64,000 nt of DNA, taken from contig OZ038463.1 in assembly GCA_964036295.1 (NCBI GenBank), positions 21,501,069 to 21,565,068 on the forward strand, read 5' to 3'. Below the pieces are notes generated by a model that ran no database searches, was not told where the DNA came from, and worked only from the letters and a program-made list of their open reading frames with translations. Positions 34,301 through 44,344 of this stretch are shown piece after piece. This DNA is from Plumapathes pennacea. Its lineage: Eukaryota > Cnidaria > Anthozoa > Antipatharia > Myriopathidae. Positions within the stretch are counted from its first letter, which is position 1. Each line of letters opens with the position of its first letter. The position numbers and the translations under genes were made by a program.

Positions 34301-36113
34301 GTTTAAGGACTGTCCCTAAGTACAGCATATTTGGGAGTCACATTACATCAGTGGGTTGTTTGAATGAAGTTGAATGGCTTCAACAAGGAAGGAGAGAGCA
34401 AATCATTCAGTTGAAGAAGATCAGCCGTGAGCAATCACTGAACATGAACGGCGAAGACAGACGAACAGACGTGTTTGTAGTGATGCAAGAGAAAGAATTT
34501 CCGACGATGTGACTGAAAAAAATGATTGAAGAATTTTCGGACGGACTTCAAATGATTGTACTACGAGGTAGAGTCAAGAAATCGGTAAGTTTTCATTCAC
34601 ACAATTTTCGAGTCGGCCGTTGGAGCATTTGTTGATTCCCTTCAAATTTGCATTTTATGCACTAGCCGACTGTATGATTTCATGTACTTGTAGTCCAAAG
34701 TTCTACAGGAAATATAGTTCTTTACTGTGAGGTGTTGTCTAATTTTATAGAACAGACGGCCTGGTTGAAAAATTGAAGCGAAACTGTACTGACTTGGCAA
34801 TTCGGACCGTCGAGCCGTTTAGGAGAATCTATTTTTTCATCGCTGTTAGCATTCCAACATTTTTGATGAATAAAGACAGTTTTATTGTGAAAGTTTTGAA
34901 GTTCTATGTTATAAAACAAATAAACCAGCTTCAAGCGTGCTCCGTTCAGAAATAAAGCACTTAGCAAGTGCCGAGAGCACTCAAGAAGTAGGGAAAAACG
35001 CTCGCCTTCGGCTCGCGTTTCTCCCTACACTTCTTTCGTGCTCTCGTCACTTGCTGCGTGCTTTATTTCTGAACGGAGCACGCTTGAAGCTGGTTTATTT
35101 GTTAAATACCACACAAGTGAATAGTGCTTTTCGCGCGCTCTGATTGGCTCCTCAATCTCGGAATATCAAGTATTAGTATATACCACGCAAGTGAATAGTG
35201 CTTTTCGCGCGCTCTGATTGGCTCCTCAATCTCGGAATATCAAGTACTATTCACCTCCCGGCGGCTTCCGGTAAAACAAAATGGCGCGCGAACCCAATTT
35301 TTGCTCACTTTTGTCGGAAATAAAATAGCTATTTGGAAGTTGGCTATTAAACTTGTGTGGTATATACTAAAACAATTATTCGCCTCAGTGTCGGTGAATA
35401 GCGGTGGATATTTACCTCGCCGAAACGGCTCGGTAAATATCCACCGCTATTCACCTCCACTTCGGCGAATAATTGTTAACTATTCACCTCCCGGCGGCTT
35501 CCGGTAAAACAAAATGGCGCGCGAACCCAATTTTTGCCCACTTATGTCGGAAATACAACAGCTATTTGGGAGTTGGCTAATATCCACCGCTATTCACCTC
35601 CACTTCGGCGAACAATTGTTAAATAATGCGGTTTTTATACAGTCGAAGCTCTCGTAGACAACCTTGGAAATTCGAAAAAGTCGCTTTATAATACTGAAGT
35701 GTTGAGTGCAAGGAGGGTTTCACTGTAATAAATGTTCATCAGTGCAGTTAACCATAAATGTATATTAAAAGGTGTCCTACTATTAAGGCGTCACTTATAC
35801 AAATCCTAAGGGAATATAACATGAACATACTGTATGCACTACAGAAAAATAAATTTACCTCCGAATAGTGGGGAAAACGTCTGGTTCCATTATAAAGTCT
35901 TTGGTGGAGAACTTCTGAACGCAGTCCTGAATGGTAACCTCATTATCCCTCTTCTCGTCTGACGGACTGAGCTGAAACATCGAACGACACTTATTCAGCA
36001 AAGGCGCGCCTTTTGAAAAGACAGTACACATGTAAACGTTCAAAGGTACAGCTGATGTCGACGGCACTTACTGCGGGTTCGTCCCACCCATTCTCTTCTC
36101 CATAGTCATCCAT
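22511..36113 (-). CDS. NELFCD: Negative elongation factor subunit C/D (TH1)
   Basis: NELF-C/D is a subunit of the nuclear NELF complex that holds RNA polymerase II paused near promoters. I reconstruct 16 coding exons (minus strand, 5' to 3'): 36113-36072, 35971-35859, 33732-33623, 32801-32698, 31594-31487, 31310-31158, 30703-30573, 30306-30186, 29370-29304, 27661-27549, 26726-26587, 26443-26329, 25449-25357, 24703-24563, 23293-23164, 22551-22511. All introns are GT-AG, phases agree, and the sum of 1722 bases gives 573 residues (human about 590). Landmarks include [14 protein letters not shown] near the start, [41 protein letters not shown] and [15 protein letters not shown], all colinear with vertebrate TH1L. 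The N-terminus opens acidic, [12 protein letters not shown]; the last exon is only 41 bases. It faces PRELID3 across a short shared promoter. Introns carry several transposable elements. Confidence 0.96.
23761..24060. repeat. Tandem repeat with two-unit higher-order structure (NELFCD intron)
   Basis: Four copies of a unit near 70-75 bases, each with GAGAGAAATCC, ATCGATTGTG, TGTACCGTTTT and CACAAGACAACT. Copies 1 and 3 share GAGAGTACATGTTG plus an A-run; copies 2 and 4 share TGCCATGAGTACATGTCG. The real period is therefore a dimer near 145 bases. It lies in the intron between the exons at 24563-24703 and 23164-23293. Confidence 0.9.
25308..25340. repeat. (GT)n microsatellite beside a NELFCD splice donor
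   Basis: About 15 GT units on the plus strand (AC in the sense of NELFCD) lie within 20 bases of the donor of the exon 25357-25449, whose donor reads GTGCGT on the minus strand. Length changes here could affect splicing, but nothing shows that they do. Confidence 0.8.
25540..25785. mobile_element. MITE in a NELFCD intron
   Basis: The terminal inverted repeats span about 40 bases: AATAGACCCACTCACGG...GCATGATGGGTAATCA on the left against AATAGACCCCTTCACGGG...GCATGATAGGTAATCA reading from the right. The interior is non-coding. No target-site duplication is clear. Confidence 0.75.
28236..28690 (+). repeat. Dispersed repeat family A, copy 2 (NELFCD intron)
   Basis: Same-orientation match to 950-1425, with the same ordered landmarks and the GACGGACTGACTGAC tail. 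A 121-codon open frame across it is not conserved in the other copy, so it is not called as a gene. Confidence 0.7.
29398..29632. mobile_element. MITE with 6-bp target duplication near NELFCD exon 9
   Basis: The ends AGGGGTGGCAAA and TTCGCCACCCCT are inverted and flanked on both sides by ACATTA (29392-29397 and 29633-29638), a 6-base target-site duplication. The interior is built from degenerate CCGAGAC steps. It lies 27 bases upstream of the 3' splice site of the NELFCD exon 29304-29370. Confidence 0.85.
31998..32395. repeat. AAGATCTTG-rich degenerate tandem repeat (NELFCD intron)
   Basis: Some 25-30 steps of a unit near 10-12 bases built on ACAAGATCTT, CAAGATCTTG or close variants cover about 400 bases. 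Because AAGATCTT is its own reverse complement, the array is rich in short palindromes. It lies in the intron between exons 32698-32801 and 31487-31594. No coding capacity. Confidence 0.8.
32505..32606. mobile_element. 100-bp hairpin MITE (NELFCD intron)
   Basis: TTAGATTATGAGCTTGAAA at the left is matched by TTTCAAGCTCATAATCTAA at the right. A second inner pair (AAGGTGATA with TATCACCT) makes nearly the whole element one stem. It starts about 110 bases after the AAGATCTTG array. Confidence 0.75.
33896..35640. repeat. Cluster of related foldback repeats (NELFCD intron 2)
   Basis: A unit of about 75 bases beginning ACCACACAAGTGAATAGTGC and ending near GGAATATCAAGTA occurs at about 33901, 35107 and 35183, the last two in tandem. 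A second unit starting ACTATTCACCTCCCGGCGG occurs at about 35245 and 35480. Between them is a palindrome around CGCCGAAACGGCTCGG whose arms read GGTGGATATT/AATATCCACC. Another foldback sits at 34916-35103. It makes up most of the 2.1-kb intron between NELFCD exons 2 and 3. Confidence 0.75.
34916..35103. mobile_element. Near-perfect foldback element
   Basis: Two arms of about 92 bases are inverted copies: AACAAATAAACCAGCTTCAA at the left edge matches TTGAAGCTGGTTTATTTGTT at the right. The centre is CTCGCCTTCGGCTCG. The RNA or single strand would fold into one long hairpin. No protein is encoded. Confidence 0.85.
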
Positions 36114-36476
36114 TCCCTCCTTAGGAATAAGATGGTACGAAAGGGGATCCAAGTGTCAAAGATATTTCCTTCTCACAGCTGCGGTAAAAATGTCTTTCAC
36201 AGAGAAACACAACATTTCTCCGCCATATTGTTTCGTCCCAAAATGCATTGTGGGATTAGTTGACCCCAGCTCTCCTCTGTCAAACAATCACACAAAAGTT
36301 ATTGTTCTATGGCCAATCAGAGTGGTTAATTGAAATGTTGCGTAAGTTCACATGGACTTTGCTCCCGATAATCTTGAGAAACCATAACTGTGGGTTAGAC
36401 AGAAGCTGGCTGAACTCTGCTGCTGCGAGTCAACCGGTGTATTGTATCTCTTGCTGAAGCCTTGTAGAAATCTAAA
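36114..36476. promoter_or_regulatory. Shared promoter of NELFCD and PRELID3
   Basis: Only 363 bases separate the start codons of two divergent housekeeping genes, so both 5' untranslated regions and a bidirectional promoter must fit here. No TATA box is obvious in either direction. A direct element assignment is not possible from one sequence. Confidence 0.75.
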
Positions 36477-39400
36477 ATGAAATTCTGGTCGTCGGAGCAC
36501 ACTTTTATGTAAGTACGTTGCTATTTGTGTTGGCGGGAACTGTGATATTAAAAATGGAGGTTGTCGACGAAGAAACTGTACATTTCATTAACTTTGTGTG
36601 TTGCAGCGAAGAGAGTCGTTTGTGAGTTTGTTTTAGTTACTAAGAGATGACTTTATTTTTAGGTGATTTGACAATGAGCGCTAATACAATCGTAAATTGT
36701 GAGATTCCAGATTTTCACGTGCGAAGTCGCAAGCGGAAAAATGTGAACAATTTTTCCGGTTTTTTTTTTTTTAGTATAGTGCATATTTGACAGTAATGTT
36801 ATGAAAGTTTGTTGTTTAGTCGCGTAACAGAACTGGTAAAAAGCTCCAAAGACAAGCAAACTAACGCTTCTTCCGACTCCTGCCGGCTTCACATTACGTA
36901 AGCTGTGTACGTACGTCCCGCTCACGTGAATGACACTGCAATATATACATGATATTGCAATTTTCTTATTTCGTATCATTTTTGTGAAAAAATGCTACCA
37001 TTTCCGGGGCAATCTTAGATTTAGTAATGCAAAAGGCATATCTATATGCAAGATGCTAGGATTTGCATCGAGTAACAACTCAATTCAGTGTTCTCTTCAT
37101 TTTATTTTGTTATTGTTTTTCATATGAAAAACATGTAGACATTTTAAACTTGGTTTTTGTAGGACCTGTTTACCAACCTTAAACTGACATTACTTCCAGG
37201 CATCATTGGGATCGCGTCACACAAGCAGCATGGAGAAAATATCCCAATGAAGTAACAACAACCGTTCAGACACTAGATGTTCTGGACAGATATGTGGATG
37301 AGGAAGGCCGTCTGCACAGTAAACGTCTCATAGGATCTGAGGGTCTACTGCCAGGTTGGGTGTGCAGGATGTTTGGAGTTACGGAGAAGGCTTATGTGTA
37401 TGAGCACACCACAACAGACCTCAAGAACAAGACCATGGTGTCCAAGACAAGGAATTTAACCCTGGCAGGCTGGGTGGAAGTTGAAGAAACTGTGACGTAT
37501 ACAGAGCACACAGAAGACAAGAATAAGTAAGTCTTGTACATGTATGAAATAATGATAGCCGAAATATTTCTGGCACCACTAAATGTAGCCTCCCTGGGAG
37601 GGTAACCCTACCTCGAGCATTTACTCGAGCAAAAGTTGTCCCTAGCAAGGGGGTCACTTTACTTTGGAGGGTTACCCTATCTACCTATCATGTAAACGAA
37701 ACGAGGAATTTCAAAAAAAGGTGACTCTTCTAGGAGACCCTTCGTGTAATGGCCTTAATACCATTCTTGGCACGCCATACTAATAACATGATGTACAGAC
37801 TTGCCAACTGAAACATAGTTGCTACAGTACATGTATATACAGTCAAATCAGTCTCCTACTGTACACACCTTTAGCCAATATCCCACTTACACTATGTATT
37901 AAAATTTGTTTTTCTTTAAATAATAACTAACTGTACATAGGCTGTAAAATAGTCAAGAAAGGTCTCATTTCAACTTACTCTTTGGCAAGAGTCAACTTCA
38001 GATGCAATCTGACTGGCCACTAGTAACATGGATGTACAAACTGTTATAGTGTATTTATTGTGCCAAGTTGATTTGCAATATTTTCTCCACAGAACACTCT
38101 TTAATCAAGACACAAGCGTGAAAGTGTTTGGAGTGAGTTTCCATGACTACTGTGAAAGTCGTATCAAGAATACTATGGTCAGCAATGCCAGCAAGGTAAA
38201 GCATCAGTTTCTTCTGGAATTTGTTCGATAGAATAGCGATACAGTACAAGGTAGCATGACGGCTTTTTCTGACGGCTCTTCTGACCAAAGAGAGCCCACA
38301 CTACAACATATAAATAAAGTAAAAGAATATCCACCGGTTCTAGATGGCTCCACACCGGATTTTTTTTTCCTACCAGTACTCTGTACCAGCTGAGCATGAG
38401 TCTTGTGGAATCTCTGATCTGTGTACCAACACCAACTTACCTCTGTGTTCAATCTTAACATTCTAATTGAGCAAGTGCAAAGCAAATGTGTGCAGTCTGG
38501 GAAGTGTGCATCGCAAGAGGAAAAGTTAACCCTTTCACCACCGTTTATTTTTGGACAAAAGTGCCCAGGACACCGCTAATTTTGAGACTTCAGTAAAAAA
38601 AAAGACATTCTTATTTCAAATGCATTTTGGAGAGGTAAGGATACATTTTCGTATAAGGAACCTGTGTATATTTCAAATCTGCATGAACCAGACCATCATT
38701 TTCTGCCCCGTTTTTTAACCTTTCAGGTATAATTTAAACAGATATTTACAAAGACTTTCGGCCTTGTTCAAGAAGCGTTGCCAAGTGTGTTCATTGTCAT
38801 TGAATTAAGTGTATTTCTTTACCTCATATACATGTAATTTATCTAAAACATATGCAAGAAACAATAAAAACATGAAACACAGGCATTTGAATTAGGCTGA
38901 GCTTACCAGCGGTGAAGAAATCACGTGGAGCAACCAGCCACTCATTCGTTATAATCAAGATGGCGACGAACACTTCAAATCAAAGATCGTCTCTTCTCGT
39001 GTTGTTCGCTGTCATTTAAGGATTCCTTTTCCACAAAATTCTTGTTTGTAAACTGCCTTAGAGTTTTCTAAGAGTTATAATCGAAATGCAATGCAATTGA
39101 ACATAACTTGAAGCCACTTTGCTTTGTGAAGAACTGCTTGCCAGAGAAAGCATTCGCGAAGTGAAGATGTTCTTGTCAAAAGAGTGGTCGTGTCCTCCAT
39201 TTTCCTTGCTCTGAAACAAACTTGAAACGTCCATCTTTATCATCATCTTTTCAGTGGCTCCTAGTTTGTCTTCTTTGCTGTGTAATTCTAAAGGGCATTT
39301 CACTGTAAAATGGCATCTGACAATAAACAACGATAAATTTCAAACGCGAATGTCTCGGAAAAATCGTATCGGATCAATTGCGTTTCTTGTTGCCAAACAT

Positions 39401-40046
39401 GTGTTCTGAATACAATCTTCCTATTGGTCAATGAACCAAACCCTTTGTTACAACAGAAGCATTGTTTTCAAGTGCCAACCAATGGGTTATTCACGTGGCC
39501 AGTTTTCCAGCCATCGGTGTTTAAGGCTCGTTTCCAGTTGGCTGGTTTTCCGGCCATCGGTGGTGAAAGGGTTCATGTGATGCTCACTCCCCTGCATGAC
39601 CAGATCCCAGTGCAGACAAGGGACTGTTTTGTAGTCTACTGTACTGTGCGATTGTATCTCTGGTGCCAGAGTGAAGGAGGGTCTTCTTGTCTGTCTTACA
39701 GTAGATGGTATACTGTAGAAGGGAAAGTAAGTGCTGACAAGCAGAGCAGTAATGGCTACTGATTATCTAATGATAGTGTTTGCTAAATGTAATCCTTTCA
39801 TCCACTTTACAGGGCAGGCTAGCTATGGAGTCAGTTATCAACAAGATCAATAGGGAAGTACAAGATTTGGCAACTAACTTTGAGCAGGCAACATCCAGGA
39901 TTAACACAGAATTAGAACAAGCAGCTTCTAGGCTCAACTCTGAACTTGAACAAGCAAAACAAGGCTTTGAACAAGCAAAGCAAGGGCTTGAACAAGCAGC
40001 ACGGCTACCACAGGCAATGTGTGAAGGAAAATCAAACTCTTCTTAA
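36477..40046 (+). CDS. PRELID3: PRELI-domain protein of the slowmo / PRELID3 type
   Basis: This family moves phosphatidylserine between mitochondrial membranes together with TRIAP1, in the intermembrane space. Four coding exons, 36477-36508, 37200-37526, 38093-38195 and 39813-40046, all GT-AG and phase-consistent, give 231 residues. The tiny first exon encodes MKFWSSEHTF and ends with AT, completed by G in exon 2; the product continues MHHWDRVTQAAWRKYPN, matching the MKIWTSEH...AAxxKYPN start of vertebrate PRELID3B. SNASKGRLAMESVI near the exon 3/4 junction is the slowmo-type C-terminal helix signature. The protein is about 35 residues longer than the human one because of a Glu-Gln-Ala-rich, coiled-coil-like tail with repeated EQAKQG steps. 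It diverges from NELFCD. I cannot separate PRELID3A from 3B; probably a single ancestral gene. Confidence 0.93.
38530..39571. mobile_element. piggyBac-like non-autonomous element (PRELID3 intron)
   Basis: The ends CCCTTTCACCACCG and CGGTGGTGAAAGGG are perfect inverted repeats. The left end abuts TTAA (38526-38529) and the right abuts TTCA (39572-39575), one base from TTAA. TTAA targets with CCC-type ends are the hallmark of piggyBac elements. The 1042-base interior has no transposase. It lies in the third coding intron of PRELID3. Confidence 0.75.
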
Positions 40047-42393
40047 CAAAGCTTACAGGAGTGGACATAATATGCAAGATGCAGGGATTAAAAATGAGAT
40101 CACAGGGGACCACAGAACTGAGACAAGTGAAGAACAACACAGAGAACATAATTGCCGAAGGCAATACTTCTGAAGGACAGTTAAGATTTGTGCTGTGGTG
40201 AATCTTGGGGAAAATGGGAGAACATACATGTAGATGATCACAACAAAGTACACAAGGAAACAGGATATGCAGTGCCTAGCTTTACATGACTGGAATGGGA
40301 AATATTGTATGATGTCAGGATGGCAATGGGACCATGGGTTAACATGGAACTGGAACAAGTAAGAAGGATTTACAATGCTACAGTGAAGGAAAAGTGGATC
40401 ATCCTACATGTAACAAAGAGTTTCAAACTCTAGGAACAATAGAAATGACTCATTCACACCTTGATGATCCAAGATCATGTTGGTGCACATTCAAACTGTC
40501 AGAACATTTAGTCAGATTCATCTAAGGTGGATCTACTGTAAGAAAAACAAGTTTGTTTACACTTGGCTAAATTAACCTCTGAATGCTTAGTGACAGGCCA
40601 GTAAGATTCATGCTGCATAGCTGTATAAACTACCATCCTGTTGCTGGACATTGGGATGAGGGAATCCTAGCAAGTTGTTGGAATCCATTGGGAACTACTT
40701 TACAACATTTACTGATGATTCCTTATCAGCTGCAGCTTCAAAAGATTTTAGTGGCTTGATAAAAGATTACTACTGTAAAATTACTGTAATGTGCTACAGA
40801 AGCCTTTTCACAATTATTTTCTTGAAACTTCATCCAGTAATACAGTAATAGTGGCATTATAATATTGTTCTCGTGATCAGTTCTGTTTCCCTTCTGTACT
40901 GTATTTGTGAACTCGGATAATTTGTAACAAGTCCAACCGGGATACACCTATTTATTGGGAAACAAATAATATTGCTTGCATGCAAACCTGTATTTAGCAA
41001 GAAGAGACATTGTCAAACACAGCAGTGTTCCTGGGACCAGCTTAATAAAACATTTCACTTTAATACCATACCATGGCTTATGTACTGTATAAGCTTGTAC
41101 ACTGATAACAGTTTTGATTGGTGGTATAAAAAGTCCATTCGAGGGACACCCAAAGTGGTACTGCGTAACAAAAATGTCAGCACCCCAGTGGTATAGCACC
41201 CATAATTTTGACCCCTAAACAGGTGCAATGAGCATCCCCACCCTTGTTAGGGAGTCCCCTTTCCCCCCTCCCCCCTTGGGTGGCAGGTCTGGGAGTATTA
41301 AGGTGCCTCCACAGTTTATCTGGTGCACTCGTCCATGACAAACTTTGGATCATACCTTGTTTGGTTTTTATGCAATTCTTATAACAAAATCGCACCCAGT
41401 GAAAAATTTTGCTGTTATACTGATTTCATATTAAATTTCTGCAATCACCTTATATTGACTTTAATAGCATACCTTAACCAAGTTTCAGAAAAATAATTGG
41501 AGTAGAAGGACAATAATTCATTCTATTATTCATGGCAAAATTTTGATGGCTTTATTATAACCTCCGCTCTTCTGCTCAATTACAGCGGATAAAAAATATT
41601 GTGCCTTTGACTAGAAAAAAGTTGGCAGGTATGCAGTATGTACTACATACCAAAAGTTACACCCTAACTCAGACAAATACCAAAAAAGGCTAAAACCTAT
41701 TAATACTCACTGCAGACCAAAGAGGCAAAAGTATAACCTATTTGACTCTAAAATGCTTGAAAACAATACCCTTGGACATCTTTGTTGCTACGGGTGGCAT
41801 AGGGAGACAGCTAACTTTTCAGACTGAGGCTCTCCCTACTTCAAGGCTCCCCAAAGGGCCATGAATGACTACCACAATAAAGTACAGCACTTCATTAACT
41901 ACCTATACAAAAAAGTTGGTGAGGAACTTAAAAAAATCAGGGGGTGGGTTGTAGGGGCACTGTCCTGTATAAGACATTGACCATAACAAATTATCCAAGG
42001 TGTGGTAGACAACTCACTGAACACTACAGCAACTCTAAACCTGTTTTTTTTTTTTTTTTTTTTTTTTTTTTGTCGGTCGTCCTGGATGATTTGATCGTGT
42101 GATGATGATCTCTATTACTCCAGAGAAACTCGAGATTTGCGACCGACTAAGATCTCCCCCTGGCGGGGGGGGGGTGGGGGCACTCCCTTAAATTTAGTAT
42201 GGGGATGTGCCGCTGAGTCCCTGTGATCCTGACCCTGTTCCAGAGTAAAGAAAGGCAATTTTGCGACCCTGTTCCAGACAAAATGGTGAAAATAGATACC
42301 CTGCTCCAGACTAGAGGGGACTTAGCGTGCTTGAATAAACATGTGGCATTGCGTGATTTAAAGAAACAGTTCAGAGCTGCAGGACGAAATAAA
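40047..42393. other. PRELID3 3' region and intergenic spacer
   Basis: The first kilobase is probably 3' untranslated sequence, with AATAAA at 41044-41049 the best candidate signal. After that I see no gene: G-rich and C-rich patches at 41255-41280 and 42160-42180, and a run of 32 T's at 42041-42072 followed by GTCGGTCG. The matching CGACCGAC occurs at 42139-42146. That arrangement may be a short insertion with an A-tail on the minus strand, but I could not identify its family. Confidence 0.5.
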
Positions 42394-42985
42394 GACGGGT
42401 GTCTATAAAACTAAGACCTAAGACCTATAAAACTAAGACCCATACAAAGAAGACTCGAAATATTTACCTCTCGAGAATATCGACTTATGCAAATCAGTAC
42501 TCAATCAAGCGATTTGACATTTGTGTGACGTGTCGGGTACCCCCGGCGTGTGCGGAATTTTACAAAATGTGTCGCGATAAGAACAGTATACGAACGGCTA
42601 ATGTTGTTGTGGCATTACAAAAATCTGACCACGATTTTTGAAAAATTAAATAAGCGCCCCCCTTCGAATAGGCGCCCATGTCTGCCCGCGGCGCTTATTT
42701 CAGGAGTTACGGTATATATTATATTCGTTTGTTGTTTACAGTTTGCGTGTTTTGCGTATGTTCGGTCGCTCAAATGTAACTCAAATGCAATTTTAGGGCG
42801 TAATTAACTTCATTTGCGAAGTCTAGAGTTTATTTGGAGGGGGGTCTTAGTTTTATAGTTTTGGTGGGGGTAAACTATAAAACTAAGACCCTGATCAAAT
42901 TACCGGGTTTGCGTGTTTTGAGTGTGTTCGGTCGCTCAAATGTAATTCTAATGTAATTTTAGAGCGTAATGTACCGATCAATTCG
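42394..42985 (+). repeat. Left arm of the 10.6-kb inverted repeat (family X)
   Basis: Starts GACGGGTGTCTATAAAACTA and continues with AAGACCT steps. It is present inverted at 52425-53013 with high identity over almost its full length. Shared landmarks include ACTCGAAATATTTACC, a GGTACCCCCGGCGTGTGCGG block, a GGCGCTTATTT block and GGTCTTAGTTTTATAGTTT. An inverted fragment of its inner third also occurs at 44345-44540. No protein is recognisable. Confidence 0.8.
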
Positions 42986-43276
42986 AAACTCGCACATCCG
43001 AGGGTATTAAAGTCGTTGACATTTTTCTTTAAACCGTACGGCTAACAAAATGCATTTATTATATACATACTGAGACATACTCACGAAAAAGCCATATCGT
43101 AAAATTTCGTACGCAAATGAGTTCTAGCCAATGAGAGGCCGCGAGCGACGCTTTTCACACGTGAAAAAAATCGTTCGTCCAATCACAAGCTGCGAACGAC
43201 AATTTTTCACTACTTTTAAAGGGTTTCCCGGTCCCATCATAAATGTCTCTGTATGTATATAATAAACAGAAAACAT

Positions 43277-43413
43277 CATGGAAAGTGCTTTGTACAGTTT
43301 TTATTCACTCGTTGTTTCGTATCATAAAACTCACTCGCTCGCAACGCCTCGCTCGTTCGTTTTATGATACTTCACAACTCGTGAATAAAAACCGTACGCG
43401 CGCACTTTCCATG
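43277..43413. mobile_element. Foldback element of about 137 bp
   Basis: CATGGAAAGTGC at the left pairs with GCACTTTCCATG at the right. Inside, GTTTTTATTCAC pairs with GTGAATAAAAAC and TATCATAAAAC with GTTTTATGATA. The centre is CTCGCTCGCAACGCCTCGC. No coding capacity. Confidence 0.8.
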
Positions 43414-43529
43414 AAGTAATCTCTATTTATTCAACATCCAATGATAAGGTTTCAAACCATATCTTGAGCGAAGCAACGCTTTACTGCGAGTTGTTAATGG
43501 CTCAACATCGGAGATTGATCGTCGATAAA

Positions 43530-43785
43530 TGAACGTTGTGCTTGGAACATTCACTGATATGCCTCTCAATTTAGACAAAATAAACAGTTAGTACACACCG
43601 TACGCACAGCTAAAACACTTTCGCGTAAAGCGGGGTGAAATTGAGGGAACGAGTTCAAATTCCCCACCCCTCCGTGGTTGTGGTCAAATGCCCCACCCCG
43701 GGCAAGGGAGGCGGTCAAATGCCCAGGGTATGCCCGGGAGGGGGGGGGGGGGATGTGCGAGTTTCAAATTGATCGGTATAGATGT
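43530..43785 (+). repeat. Dispersed repeat family B, copy 2
   Basis: Same-orientation partner of 1433-1725. Here it immediately adjoins the foldback at 43777-44334. Confidence 0.7.
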
Positions 43786-44334
43786 TCAGTGCTTTGAATT
43801 TAAACGCGTCTTTTTCAAATGATTGAGTGATGATCAGTCTTTCCTTTTTAGTGTTTGGCAGAACATCTGCCGAATGTAGAACGATCTTAGCATTACTCTA
43901 AAATATGGTAAAATATTGACACTAAACTATTTAATAGTGTCCTTAGATCAAGTCTATTTCGATGAATACAAAATGTGGTTTTAAAGGGATCCAGCGCTTG
44001 TTCATAAACTAGCTTATCAGAGGCAGTCGGAAAGAGACAGTAACTGAAACTGCTGACTTTGTTGTTTGGTTTGGTTGACCGAAAAAAAAATTTAAAATCC
44101 TGTTCAATTATTGGTCATTACATTTCAGTATAACCAAATTTTGTATTCATTGAAATAAACTTGATCTAAGGACACTATTAAATAGTTTAGTGTCAATATT
44201 TTACCAGATTTTAGAGTAATGTTAAGATTGTTCTACATTCGGCAGATGTTCTGCCAAACACTAAAAAGGAAGACTGATCATCACTCAATCATTTGACAAA
44301 GACGCGTTTAAATTCAAAGCAACCACATCTATAT
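43777..44334. mobile_element. Foldback element with 200-bp arms
   Basis: Arm 43777-43982 is matched, inverted, by 44132-44334 with few differences. Shared blocks include TTTGAATTTAAACGCGTC, GGCAGAACATCTGCCGAATG and TTGACACTAAACTATTTAAT. The 149-base spacer has no coding capacity. The terminus is TATAGATGT/ACATCTATA. The superfamily is not determined. Confidence 0.85.
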
Positions 44335-44344
44335 TACTTATAAA

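Noticed and set aside
34162..34512. A 116-codon open frame inside a NELFCD intron
   Set aside because: No recognisable domain, no promoter or splice context, and it sits among foldback repeats; probably a chance or long-dead transposon frame.
39934..40173. Overlapping Lys/Gln/Asn-rich frame at the PRELID3 3' end
   Set aside because: A shifted reading of the repeat-containing last exon; the spliced PRELID3 frame has phase and family support.
42041..42146. A SINE with its A-tail on the minus strand
   Set aside because: The 32-T run and GTCGGTCG/CGACCGAC pair are suggestive, but I found no tRNA, 5S or 7SL-like promoter boxes.
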